Shown here piece after piece: positions 36,628 to 45,322 of a DNA stretch of 64,000 nucleotides (positions are counted from its first letter, which is position 1; each line of letters opens with the position of its first letter). A model generated the notes under the pieces. The model was not told the DNA's origin, did not search any database, and saw only the letters and a program-made list of their open reading frames with translations. Both the position numbers and the translations under genes were made by a program. Source of the stretch: Pseudoruegeria sp. HB172150 (lineage in GTDB: Bacteria > Pseudomonadota > Alphaproteobacteria > Rhodobacterales > Rhodobacteraceae); assembly GCF_013184805.1 (NCBI RefSeq), contig NZ_JAATNG010000006.1:1-64000 (forward strand). The letters run 5' to 3'.

Positions 36628-37461
36628 TCACAGCCGGATCGGCATCTCCTTCGCCAGCCGGTCGAACGCCATCAGCGAGGCGACGAGGTCGCGCATCTGG
36701 TCCAGAGGGATCATGTTCGGCCCGTCCGAGGGGGCGTTGTCCGGGTCCTCGTGCGTCTCGATGAACACCGCCGCGACGCCCAGCGACACCGCGGCGCGGG
36801 CCATCACCGGCGCGAATTCGCGCTGCCCGCCGGACGAGCCGCCGCGCCCGCCGGGCTGCTGCACAGAATGCGTCGCATCCATCACCACCGGATATCCGGT
36901 CGCCGCCATCTGCGGCAGCGCCCGCATGTCCGTCACCAGGGTATTATAGCCGAAGGACGTGCCGCGCTCGGTCAGCAGGATCCGCCGGTTCCCGGTGCTC
37001 TCAAGCTTGGCCACGACGTTGGGCATCTCCCACGGCGACAGGAACTGGCCCTTCTTCACGTTCACCACCGCGCCGGTCTCTCCCGCGGCAAGCAGCAGGT
37101 CGGTCTGCCGGCACAGGAAGGCGGGGATCTGGATCACGTCCACCGCCTCCGCCGCTTGGGCGCACTGGTCGGGCAGGTGCACGTCGGTCAGCACGGGAAC
37201 GTCGCAGGCCTTCCGCACCCCGGCCAGCAGCGCCAGCCCCTCGTCGATGCCGGGGCCGCGCCGCCCGGATACCGACGTCCGGTTCGCCTTGTCGTAGCTC
37301 GCCTTGAAGATGTATCCGGCGCCCGCCGCCGCGCAGGCTTCCTTCATGACGCCTGCGATCATCTGCGCATGGTCCGCGCTCTCCAGCTGGCAGGGCCCCG
37401 CGATCACCGTCAGGGGCTGGTCGTTGCCGATGGTCAGGTCGCCGATGCTTACGTCATTCAT
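36628..37461 (-). CDS. kdsA: 3-deoxy-8-phosphooctulonate synthase
   Basis: The 277-aa product condenses arabinose 5-phosphate with phosphoenolpyruvate to make Kdo 8-phosphate for lipopolysaccharide and capsule. It shows the KdsA core: AGPCQLES, KASYDKANRTS, LTDVH, IPAFLCRQTDLL, VNVKKGQF, ERGTSFGYN and DATHSVQ. The ATG at 37461 is chosen; a GTG two codons earlier is possible. The capsule export genes just upstream on the same strand suggest its product feeds a Kdo-linked capsule. Confidence 0.95.
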   Translation of the reverse strand: MNDVSIGDLTIGNDQPLTVIAGPCQLESADHAQMIAGVMKEACAAAGAGYIFKASYDKANRTSVSGRRGPGIDEGLALLAGVRKACDVPVLTDVHLPDQCAQAAEAVDVIQIPAFLCRQTDLLLAAGETGAVVNVKKGQFLSPWEMPNVVAKLESTGNRRILLTERGTSFGYNTLVTDMRALPQMAATGYPVVMDATHSVQQPGGRGGSSGGQREFAPVMARAAVSLGVAAVFIETHEDPDNAPSDGPNMIPLDQMRDLVASLMAFDRLAKEMPIRL

Positions 37462-37637
37462 GGTCACTCGCCGGGCTCTCGCGAAGCCCCCTTCTTTTGC
37501 CTGCAGGATACCGGAGCGAGTGTTGTGAACCCACCGCTGGCCGCAGGGCCAGAGGATGGCGGGCTCCCCCTCCGCAACCGGTCCGCCAGGGGCGGAAACC
37601 GGCCGGTGCCAGCCCTACGATGCCACGCGGGACACGT

Positions 37638-39287
37638 CTAGCTCGATATCTGCTCTTTCAGCACGGCGACGGTCAGCGACACCATCAGGTAGATGCCCCC
37701 GAAGATCAGGAAGGCGAGGATTGTGTTCTCGAAGGCCCGCGGATAGCTCGGCTCGTCCGGGCGCACCGGCGAAACCGCCGTCTCAAGATAGCGCGTCTGC
37801 CGGTTCGCCTCGATCCGGGCGGTCTCCATCTGCTGAAGCGCCGCCTGCATCATCAGTTCCCGGGTCTGCAGCTCGCGCTCGGCAAGGCGCAGCTCGCCGG
37901 TGATCCGAGCCAGCGACTGGCCGTTCGAATTCGACACGGTCAGTTGCGACCGCAGTTCGGCGATCAGGTTTTCCAGCCGGTCGACATCGCCCTGCACGCC
38001 GTCGACCCGTGCCTGGTTCGGCCGCGCGTTGTCCAGAAGCTGCGACAGCTCCAGCCGCTTCTCGGCAAGCTGCGTTTCCAGCCCGGTGATCTGCGACATA
38101 AGGCCCTGCTGCTCGGTCACAGGATCCAGAACGCCCAGCTTTTCCTGCAGCTCCAGCACCTTCTGCTGTGCCTCGAACATCGACGCCTCGGCCTCTTCAT
38201 AACTGTCGCGCGCGCCCTGCATCTGGTCGCCGCGCAGGCGTAGCGACAGGCTGTCGACCTGCTCCTCGGCGTATTGGATCAGCTTCTCGGCAAACTGCTC
38301 GCTCATGTCGGGATTGGCCGCCGTGACATCCATCTTGATGATGCCTTCGGTCGGGTCGTAGCTGATCTTCACCCGCTTCTTGTAGGCGCGGTAGGCCTGC
38401 TCGCGGGTGGCGTCGGTCTCCAGCCGCTGCAGCGGGTCGATCTCGGGATTGCTGAAATGCTCGATGAAGCCCAGATCCTCGTCCAGGCGCAGCATCGCGT
38501 CCATCGACTGCAGATAGCCCTGCACCGCGACGGAATCCTGGCTGGTTGCAAGACTGGTGCCAGAGAACATGCTGGCCAGCCCGCTGCCGCCCGCCGCCGG
38601 GTTCTGCGCCTTCTGGATCACGAATTCCGAATGGGTCGAATACATCGGCGTGGCGATGCGATAGAAATACCAGCCCGCGATCAGCGTCGGAATCAGCACG
38701 AAGAAGGCAAGCCGCGCCACCAGCTGCAGCAGCCTCCGGCGCCGCCGCCGCGCGATGTCGCGCTGCATCCTCAGGATTTCGCCGGCGCGTTCGTCGGGGG
38801 TGCGCACCTCGACAGAAGGCAGCTGCGGCCGCTCCACTGTCTGCGGCAGCGACCGGTCGCCGCCGGGCTCGGTCCCCGGCACCACCAGTTCCAGCATGTT
38901 GGCGCGCTCGAACGGATCGATGCCCTGCTTGCGCAGCAGCCGCACTGCGTCGAAATCGCTGACCGGGGCCAGCCCGTGTTTCTGCGCGACCCGCCGCGCC
39001 ATCCGCAGCTGCCGGCCCGTCAGGCCCTCCTTGCGGATCTTCGTCAGCTCCAGCTCGTCGTCCAGATCCTGCGGCGTACTGATTTCCGGCTCACCGCCGT
39101 CGTTGCGCGTGGCGGGCAGGGGACCGTCGTTGAAACTGCCTTCCGAGCTCTCCGCGAACAGCATATCGTCGTCTTCTACGATCTCCGCCGCTGCGCTGTT
39201 GGCAGCCGCGGGCACCGCGCCGCCGTTGCCCGGCAGCGGCGAGACCCTGCGGATCCGGAATTTCTTAGCTTTGGGCTTCGTAGTCAT
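37638..39287 (-). CDS. kpsE: Capsule polysaccharide export inner-membrane protein (KpsE/BexC/CtrB family)
   Basis: The 549-aa product has a membrane segment at about residues 187-208, a long periplasmic part with coiled coil (about 330-500) and a second membrane segment near the C-terminus (about 518-543). This is the polysaccharide co-polymerase layout of KpsE/BexC/CtrB. It links the inner-membrane ABC exporter to the outer-membrane export channel. The cytoplasmic N-terminus of about 185 residues is much longer than in enterobacterial KpsE (about 380 aa in total) and contains an acidic, low-complexity stretch. The gene overlaps the ATPase gene by 23 nt. Confidence 0.85.
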   Translation of the reverse strand: MTTKPKAKKFRIRRVSPLPGNGGAVPAAANSAAAEIVEDDDMLFAESSEGSFNDGPLPATRNDGGEPEISTPQDLDDELELTKIRKEGLTGRQLRMARRVAQKHGLAPVSDFDAVRLLRKQGIDPFERANMLELVVPGTEPGGDRSLPQTVERPQLPSVEVRTPDERAGEILRMQRDIARRRRRRLLQLVARLAFFVLIPTLIAGWYFYRIATPMYSTHSEFVIQKAQNPAAGGSGLASMFSGTSLATSQDSVAVQGYLQSMDAMLRLDEDLGFIEHFSNPEIDPLQRLETDATREQAYRAYKKRVKISYDPTEGIIKMDVTAANPDMSEQFAEKLIQYAEEQVDSLSLRLRGDQMQGARDSYEEAEASMFEAQQKVLELQEKLGVLDPVTEQQGLMSQITGLETQLAEKRLELSQLLDNARPNQARVDGVQGDVDRLENLIAELRSQLTVSNSNGQSLARITGELRLAERELQTRELMMQAALQQMETARIEANRQTRYLETAVSPVRPDEPSYPRAFENTILAFLIFGGIYLMVSLTVAVLKEQISS

Positions 39288-39924
39288 AGAGAGCCTTCGC
39301 TTCTTCCAGGGTGTCGAACATTGTCAGCTGGCCATCCCGCAGTACGGCGGCGGAGCGGCAGAATTTTTCGAGCACTTCCGGTTTGTGGCTGACAACGATG
39401 ATGGTGGCGCCTTCCAGGCGCTCACGCAGGATCGAACCTGCGCGCCTGTTGAACGCGACATCGGTCGTCGAGGGCATGCCCTCGTCGATCAGGTAAATGT
39501 CGAAATCGAGGGCGAGCAGCAGCGAGAAGTTAAGGCGTGCCTTCATGCCCTGGCTGTAGGTGCCGACGGGCATGTCGAAGTATTCTTCCAGATTGCAGAT
39601 CCAGCGGCAGAACGCCTCGACATAGTCGGGATCGAGCCCGTAGAGCCGCGCGATGTACCGCACGTTTTCCCGCGCCGTGTGCTTGTGGACGACACCGCCC
39701 ATGAAGCCCAGCGGGAAGGAGACGCGGCTGGTGCGGCGGATCGAGCCTTCGTCGGGCTTTTCCAGCCCGGCCATCATGTTGATGATCGTGGTCTTTCCGG
39801 TGCCGTTCGGCGCAAGGATGCCCAGTGAATTTCCCAGCTCCACCCGGAACGAGGCGCGGTCAAGGATCACCTTGCGCTGCTTGCCCGTCCAGAAGGACTT
39901 ACTCACATTGTCGAACTCGATCAT
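39265..39924 (-). CDS. kpsT: Capsular polysaccharide ABC exporter ATP-binding protein
   Basis: The 219-aa ATPase has the KpsT/BexA variant motifs: Walker A APNGTGKTT, signature YSQGMKARL and Walker B IYLIDEG. With a KpsM-type permease it exports group 2-type capsule across the inner membrane. No kpsM is present in this window, so the permease must be encoded elsewhere. It overlaps the kpsE-like gene. Confidence 0.9.
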   Translation of the reverse strand: MIEFDNVSKSFWTGKQRKVILDRASFRVELGNSLGILAPNGTGKTTIINMMAGLEKPDEGSIRRTSRVSFPLGFMGGVVHKHTARENVRYIARLYGLDPDYVEAFCRWICNLEEYFDMPVGTYSQGMKARLNFSLLLALDFDIYLIDEGMPSTTDVAFNRRAGSILRERLEGATIIVVSHKPEVLEKFCRSAAVLRDGQLTMFDTLEEAKALYDYEAQS

Positions 39925-40127
39925 CCAAGCCCCTGGCGTCGTCTGTTCTGCCTCAACCGGATTTATCCAGTTATCGTTAAGCTGAACCTATAGACACGGT
40001 TTTGGGCTCAATTATGTCGCCTATGCTGCCAGATTATCAACGTTAAAGGCCTGTTTGCGGCGACAATGCGGCCTTGTTTCCGGCCATATGCGCGGAACTG
40101 GCGACAATCTCCGCGGGATTTCTGGTG

Positions 40128-41453
40128 TTACCGGTGATGCTGTTTCTGCACGCGGAACAGTTTTCCGGCCGCCACAGCCACGATCGCCGCCGAGAAGCTG
40201 AACAGCGCCCCCATCTTCGCGGCGTCCTGCACCGGACCGGGATCGAACGCGACCGAGGCGATGAAAAGCGACACCGTAAATCCGATCGCCGCCACGCAGC
40301 CCAGCACCACCAGATCCGCCAGCCGCATCCCGCTGGGCAGGCCCAGCCGCAGCGGCCGCGCCGCGATCCAGCCCATCACGAAGATCCCCACCGGCTTGCC
40401 GATCAGCAGCCCCAGCAGCACCAGCCATGTCGGCGCGCCGATGGCGCCGAACTCGACACCCGCATTGGTCAGCCCGAAGAAGAACAGGATGATCTCCACC
40501 GGATGCTTCAGCAGCCGCTGGATCTGGTTCAGCAGGTCGGTCAGGTAATGCTCCGCCTCGCTGAACAGCCCGAACGCGCGGTCCGCATGCGGGATCGCCG
40601 GCACGATCGGCAGCAGCCCCAGCGCCGGATGCAGCCCGCTGCGCTGGAACGCGTACCAGCTCACCGCACCGGCCAGCAGGTACGGCCAGAACGACAGCTT
40701 CTCCGCCACCCACGTCGAATGCGGGCGCAGCTGGTTGTGCCGGTCCATCCGCCGCGGCAGCACGTTGGCCAGCAGGTAAACCGCCACCGCCGCCCCCAGC
40801 GACACCAGCAGCCACTCCGGCGCCAGGTCCCCCGACGGGTAGAACACCGCAAGGATCACCAGCCCTAGCGCGTCGTCCGCGATCGCCAGCAGCAGCAGGA
40901 ACCGCACCGCCGGATGTCCCGCCCCGAACACCAGCCGCCCCACGAGGTAGGAAAACGCGATATCCGTCGCCGTCGGCACCGCCCATCCGTTCGACACCGC
41001 CTGAAACACGTCCGACCCCATGAAAGACGCCAGCCCAAGGTAGACGATGATCGGCCCCGTCATCCCGCCCAGCGTCGCGATCAGGGGTGTCGCCGCCCGC
41101 CGTCCGCGCAAGGACCCGTTATGCAGCGCCACCGCCTCCCAGACCTCCTTCGCCGCCATCGCAAAGAACAGCGCCATCAGCACGTCGTTGATCAGGAAAT
41201 GCACGGTCAGCACGCGGGTCACGTCGCCGATGCCGTCGATATGGTAGTCCTCGCCGTGCAGGGTCACCCATGTCTGCGCGTCCGTGCCAAGCAGGTCGTT
41301 GAACCAGATCGGGTATTCGACAAAGTGGTGATAGGTCGCCGGGTCGGTATTCGCCCAGATCAGCGCAAGCAGAGCGCCGGCGACCAGCAGGATCGAGTAG
41401 TTGGTGACAAAGTCCCAGACCCGATACATGGGCCGCCGGTGTCTGTGTTCCAT
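40128..41453 (-). CDS. nhaA: Na+/H+ antiporter NhaA
   Basis: The 441-aa multi-spanning protein has the NhaA hallmarks. These are WAVPTATDIAFS (D164 equivalent of the gating aspartate) and the ion-binding pair D193-D194 in LAIADDALG. It exports sodium in exchange for protons, useful for a marine bacterium. The 203-bp gap to kpsT holds nothing recognisable. It is slightly longer than E. coli NhaA, with an extended loop near residues 45-75. Confidence 0.93.
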   Translation of the reverse strand: MEHRHRRPMYRVWDFVTNYSILLVAGALLALIWANTDPATYHHFVEYPIWFNDLLGTDAQTWVTLHGEDYHIDGIGDVTRVLTVHFLINDVLMALFFAMAAKEVWEAVALHNGSLRGRRAATPLIATLGGMTGPIIVYLGLASFMGSDVFQAVSNGWAVPTATDIAFSYLVGRLVFGAGHPAVRFLLLLAIADDALGLVILAVFYPSGDLAPEWLLVSLGAAVAVYLLANVLPRRMDRHNQLRPHSTWVAEKLSFWPYLLAGAVSWYAFQRSGLHPALGLLPIVPAIPHADRAFGLFSEAEHYLTDLLNQIQRLLKHPVEIILFFFGLTNAGVEFGAIGAPTWLVLLGLLIGKPVGIFVMGWIAARPLRLGLPSGMRLADLVVLGCVAAIGFTVSLFIASVAFDPGPVQDAAKMGALFSFSAAIVAVAAGKLFRVQKQHHR

Positions 41454-41504
41454 ATCCGCCGGATAGCGGCTCTCACCGCGGCGGGCAACAGGTCAAAACC
41501 GCGC

Positions 41505-42545
41505 TCAGGCGACAAGGCCCCAGATCGAACCGGCGATGATCGCGCCAGTCACGGCGATGCCCAGATAAGCGGCAAAAACGCGCGGCTTCACCAGCGCCCA
41601 GACCGCCACCGCCGCCGGGATACAGCTGATCCCGCCCGCGACCATGAAGGCCATCGCGGCGCCGTTCGACATGCCCTGATCCAGCAGCGCATCGACCAGC
41701 GGCACCGCGGCATAGCCGTTCAGATACGCCGGCGCGCCCACCAGAGCCGCCATCAGGATCGGGCCCGGCCCGGTGCCGCCCAGCAGGTTCGCCACCGTCT
41801 CCGCCGGCACATAGTGCAGCATCAGCGACTCGAGCATGTAGGCCAGCAACAGCCACTTGCCGAGGAACAGCGCGTTCTCCAGCGCCGTGTCGCGGAAGGT
41901 CTCGCGCCGCTCGGCTTCGGTCCAGAACGCCCAGTGCGGCCGTCCGGTGAAGGGGTTTGTCCCGCAGGTCGACTGGCAGCAGCTTTTCTTCGGCTGTTGT
42001 TTCAGCGGGTCCGCAAACACCGCGGTCTTCGCGAACAGCATCACCGTCACGCCGCCCAGAAGCCCGATGGCCACGGCCGCCACGGTCTTGGCCACCGCGA
42101 AATCCCAGCCCAGCGTGCCCGAGGTGATCAGGAACATCGCCGGATCCATCAGCGGGCTCGCCAGCCAGAAGGCCATGACCGCCGACAGGGGCGCGCCCAT
42201 CGCCAGCAGCGCCGCGATGAACGGAATGACCTGGCACGAACAGAAGGGCGACAGCCCGCCCAGCAGGGCCGCCAGCACGATCATCCGCGCCTCGCGCCCC
42301 TCAAAGGCTTTCGCCAGCAGAGATTCCGCCCCGGTCGCCTTCATGTAGGCGACCGCCAGCACCGCGAGGACGATGTAGATCCCGGTCCGGGCCAGTGCCC
42401 CCGCTGCGAAGGTCACAGTCAGCCAGGCCTGGTCGGGATCGAACAGCGCCAGCATCAGCGGGATCAGCAGGATCACCAGCCACGCCTTGTCGAGCCGCTT
42501 CCACAAATTGGGAAGGTTCGGCAGCCGTCCGGTCAGGTCAGTCAT
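41505..42545 (-). CDS. COG0701-type permease (possible organoarsenical/metal efflux)
   Basis: The 346-aa product has about eight to ten membrane segments and the CSCQVIPF motif of the YraQ/ArsP permease family, plus a cysteine-rich cytoplasmic loop (KSCCQSTCG near residue 190). ArsP members export trivalent organoarsenicals. It starts at ATG 42545 and overlaps the ArsR gene by 8 nt, so the two are coupled. The combination points to metalloid-responsive efflux, but the family also has members of unknown function. Confidence 0.75.
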   Translation of the reverse strand: MTDLTGRLPNLPNLWKRLDKAWLVILLIPLMLALFDPDQAWLTVTFAAGALARTGIYIVLAVLAVAYMKATGAESLLAKAFEGREARMIVLAALLGGLSPFCSCQVIPFIAALLAMGAPLSAVMAFWLASPLMDPAMFLITSGTLGWDFAVAKTVAAVAIGLLGGVTVMLFAKTAVFADPLKQQPKKSCCQSTCGTNPFTGRPHWAFWTEAERRETFRDTALENALFLGKWLLLAYMLESLMLHYVPAETVANLLGGTGPGPILMAALVGAPAYLNGYAAVPLVDALLDQGMSNGAAMAFMVAGGISCIPAAVAVWALVKPRVFAAYLGIAVTGAIIAGSIWGLVA

Positions 42546-42888
42546 GGCAATGCTCTCCGTCTTCCTCGCAGGTTTCGCAATCGGCGCAGCATTCCGACAG
42601 GAGGAAGTCGGACAGGGCCTGCAGCTCTTCATGTGCCGCGGCGGCACAGATGATCGAGCGGCCCTTCTTCTCCTGCGTCACCAGACCGGCCTGGGTCAGG
42701 ATCTTCATGTGATGTGTCAGGGTAGAGCCCGTGATCCCCGACCGTTGGCCAAGCTCGCCGATGGTTAGGCCCTCAGGACCCGCCCGGACCAGCACGTTCA
42801 GCACGCCAAGCCGCTGCTCGGACCCGAGTGCTGCAAAGGTCGAAGCGGCTTCGACAGGGGTAAGGCGGGAATCACGGTGTATCTTCAT
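42538..42888 (-). CDS. ArsR family transcriptional regulator with C-terminal cysteine cluster
   Basis: The 116-aa product is an ArsR/SmtB winged-helix repressor (LTIGELGQRSGITGSTLTHH recognition region near residue 40). Its C-terminal tail is rich in cysteine and histidine (CCADCETC, then HCHD), likely the metal or metalloid sensor site. It lies directly behind a symmetric operator and ahead of the permease gene it overlaps, so self-repression relieved by metal binding is the expected mode. Confidence 0.87.
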   Translation of the reverse strand: MKIHRDSRLTPVEAASTFAALGSEQRLGVLNVLVRAGPEGLTIGELGQRSGITGSTLTHHMKILTQAGLVTQEKKGRSIICAAAAHEELQALSDFLLSECCADCETCEEDGEHCHD

Positions 42889-42890
42889 GA

Positions 42891-42914
42891 TTCGACATTT
42901 CTAGAATTATCGAA
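42891..42914. promoter_or_regulatory. Symmetric ArsR operator
   Basis: TTCGA (42891-42895) and TCGAA (42910-42914) are placed symmetrically around the palindrome TTCTAGAA (42899-42906), giving a 24-bp two-fold element centred at 42902.5. It starts 3 bp upstream of the ArsR start codon, where a bound dimer would block transcription of the regulator and permease. Confidence 0.6.
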
Positions 42915-42933
42915 CCAAAGTCAAGTGCCGGAT

Positions 42934-44409
42934 CTACTCCGCCGCGATGCGCCGCGCCAGCGGACCGACCCTCGTTCCATGCTCTGCATGAACCCGGGCC
43001 AGCACCGTCTCGCAATGGTCAAGGTACCGCTTGCGGTTCATCTTGACCTTCATCACCGAAGCCGCGCGCCGGGGCAGGGGGAACCAGCGGTCCGGGTCCA
43101 GCCCGCATCGGTTCAGCACGTCGAAGGGCAGGGCATCCATCAGCTGGATCATGTTGTAGACCGCATGCGTCAGCACCGTCAGGTACCACAGCTGCCGCCC
43201 CTCCTTCAGCAGCTCGACAAGGTCGATCTCGTAAATCGGAACCTCCGGCAGCTTCCCGAGGTAGAACAGATGCGCGCAGAAATAGCCGCTGGCGCTTGGC
43301 AGGAAATGCACGGCTGAGCGCTGCGAGATCGTCAGGATCGCCCCGTTCGGCGAAAGGTACGGCGTGTAAGGCATCTGCTTGCGGAACAGGTGCCCGGTGC
43401 AGTTGACGAAGATCGATCCTTCCGGCACCGCCATCCGCCCGCCGTCGCGCATCACCAGTTCGGTCCCGTCCGCGCCGTCCACGACATCTTCCAGGTAGCC
43501 GGGAATTACCGCATCGAGCCCGCCGGCTATTTCGGTGCTCTCGCTCTCCGACAGGATGCCCAGCATGAATTGCGCGCCCTTGCCGGTCGGGCAGACGGTG
43601 TAGGTCTGTCGGAAGTAGTCAAAGGCGTCCTCTGTATTCGCCCCGTCGAAATGCATCACCACGTCGGTGATCGCGGTCAGCTGCAGCGGGCTTCCCCACC
43701 AGCGTCCGCCCGCACCGTCCGGAAACATTTTCGTCCGGTTGATGAACACGGTGCCGCGCCCGTTGATCAGTCGGATCGGCCGCGTCGTCGCCTGCCGCAT
43801 CAGCATCTGCACCGTGTCCATGCCGGTCTTGCCGCCGCCGACAACGTAGACCGGGGCATCGCCGTCGGTCAGCACGTCGTTCAGCGCTTCGGGCGTGGTC
43901 GAGGTCACGGCCCCGCTGCTCAGCGTCAGCGGCTCCTTCCCGGTCACGTCGAACCCCGGCGCGTTCACCACGCGATTTGCCTCGACCACCAGTTCCGTTC
44001 CGTCCGTCACGTCGCGGCAGACCAGCCGGGCGCCGGGCCCGTCGGTGCCGAACGTTTCCGCGATATGCTCCAGCTCGAATCCGAAGCGCTCGACCAGATC
44101 GACACGGTCCCGGATGCGGTCGAGACAGTTCTGCAGATGATCCCGCACCTCCTGCCCGGTGGCGAGGTAGTTGGCCGGCATGTCCCAGCCCCAGGGCAGG
44201 TCGCCCACGGTGAACATCCGGTGCGGCTGGTGCAGTCGGACATAGCCATAGGCGTCGTTCCACATGCCCCCCGCGCGCGGCTTGCGGTCGATCAGAACGA
44301 TCTTCGCGTCCCTGGGCAGATACTCGGTCGCGACAAACAAGGCGTTCAGCCCTGCGATGCCTGCGCCTACGATGGCCAGGTCACACTGATCCACTCTCGT
44401 TTGTGCCAT
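42934..44409 (-). CDS. Flavin-containing monooxygenase-like NAD(P)/FAD oxidoreductase
   Basis: The 491-aa product has an FAD-binding Rossmann motif GAGIAGLNAL near residue 15. A second nucleotide-binding motif, VGGGKTGMDTV, lies near residue 190, the layout of class B flavin monooxygenases. The typical FxGxxxHxxxW signature between them is not evident, so oxidase or reductase activity is possible. It lies upstream of the ArsR gene with a 45-bp gap containing the ArsR operator, so it is probably a separate unit. Confidence 0.7.
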   Translation of the reverse strand: MAQTRVDQCDLAIVGAGIAGLNALFVATEYLPRDAKIVLIDRKPRAGGMWNDAYGYVRLHQPHRMFTVGDLPWGWDMPANYLATGQEVRDHLQNCLDRIRDRVDLVERFGFELEHIAETFGTDGPGARLVCRDVTDGTELVVEANRVVNAPGFDVTGKEPLTLSSGAVTSTTPEALNDVLTDGDAPVYVVGGGKTGMDTVQMLMRQATTRPIRLINGRGTVFINRTKMFPDGAGGRWWGSPLQLTAITDVVMHFDGANTEDAFDYFRQTYTVCPTGKGAQFMLGILSESESTEIAGGLDAVIPGYLEDVVDGADGTELVMRDGGRMAVPEGSIFVNCTGHLFRKQMPYTPYLSPNGAILTISQRSAVHFLPSASGYFCAHLFYLGKLPEVPIYEIDLVELLKEGRQLWYLTVLTHAVYNMIQLMDALPFDVLNRCGLDPDRWFPLPRRAASVMKVKMNRKRYLDHCETVLARVHAEHGTRVGPLARRIAAE

Positions 44410-44722
44410 TGCCGCAACCCCGGACCGATGTCCCCCGCATAATCAGACCACAATGTGGGGGCCGCAGCAATCGCCTTCAGCGTGTACGACTTCACGACCG
44501 CGCGCGGGCGTCTGTGCTTCCCCGTTCCCTCCGAATGTGCTGGCCACCGGGTTGTCGGTCCGCGCACATTACGGAACAGCGGCCCTCGTTCTCTGAAGAG
44601 TGTTCCCACACCTACGTTTGCGCTAACATGCCTGAAATCAATGACTTGACCCCCCGTCCCCATGGGGACGCTTCCATTTTCCCCTCCTTGCGCCCCGCCG
44701 CCAAACCCCTACCTTCACCCCC
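44410..44722. other. Divergent intergenic region, no gene seen
   Basis: The 313 bp between the flavoprotein gene and the glycosylase gene are read divergently from both ends. I see no small gene with a ribosome-binding site and no clear palindrome. Confidence 0.5.
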
Positions 44723-45322
44723 ATGCCGCCCTCCCTCGACACCCTCCGCGCTGAGATCCAGTCCTGCCGCCTCTGTGCCGCCCGCTTCGCCGCGACCGCC
44801 ACCGCCCATCAGCCGCGCCCCGTCGCCTGGTTCCGCCCCGGCGCCCGGATCCTCGTCGCCGGCCAGGCCCCCGGCGCGCGTGTCCACGCCTCCGGCAAGC
44901 CCTTCGACGATCCCTCCGGTGACCGCCTCCGCGACTGGATGGGCATCGACCGCGACACCTTCTACGACCAGACCCGCCTCGCCATCATCCCGATGGCCTT
45001 CTGCTTCCCCGGCTACGACGCCAAAGGTGCCGACCTGCCGCCGCCCCGGATCTGCTCCGAGACCTGGCACGCCCCCCTGATGGACGCCCTCGACGGCATC
45101 CGCCTGACCCTCCTCGTCGGCGGCTATGCCCACCGCTGGCACCTCGGCCCCTCGGCCCGCTCCGTCACCCCCACCGTCGCCGCCTGGCGCGACCATCTGC
45201 CTTCGGTCTTCCCCTTGCCGCATCCCTCCTGGCGCAATACCGGGTGGCTGAAGAAAAACCCCTGGTTCGAGGCCGAGCTTCTGCCCGTCCTCCGAGCCCG
45301 CGTCGCCGAGGTGCTGGAATGA
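44723..45322 (+). CDS. Uracil-DNA glycosylase superfamily protein
   Basis: The 199-aa product resembles the COG1573 branch. It has an N-terminal CRLC pair, motif 1 VAGQAPGARVHASGKPFDD (about 43-61) and the late HPSWRN motif containing the catalytic-loop histidine. Family 4/5 enzymes excise uracil from DNA and carry a 4Fe-4S cluster held by four cysteines. Here only CRLC and two further cysteines are seen, so cluster binding is uncertain. It is coupled to the SseB-domain gene by a 4-nt overlap. Confidence 0.78.
   Translation: MPPSLDTLRAEIQSCRLCAARFAATATAHQPRPVAWFRPGARILVAGQAPGARVHASGKPFDDPSGDRLRDWMGIDRDTFYDQTRLAIIPMAFCFPGYDAKGADLPPPRICSETWHAPLMDALDGIRLTLLVGGYAHRWHLGPSARSVTPTVAAWRDHLPSVFPLPHPSWRNTGWLKKNPWFEAELLPVLRARVAEVLE

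Noticed and set aside
40914-42653. A 579-codon plus-strand open frame across nhaA and the permease genes
   Set aside because: It runs across three real minus-strand genes and is very rich in Arg, His and Gln, typical of antisense translation in GC-rich DNA.
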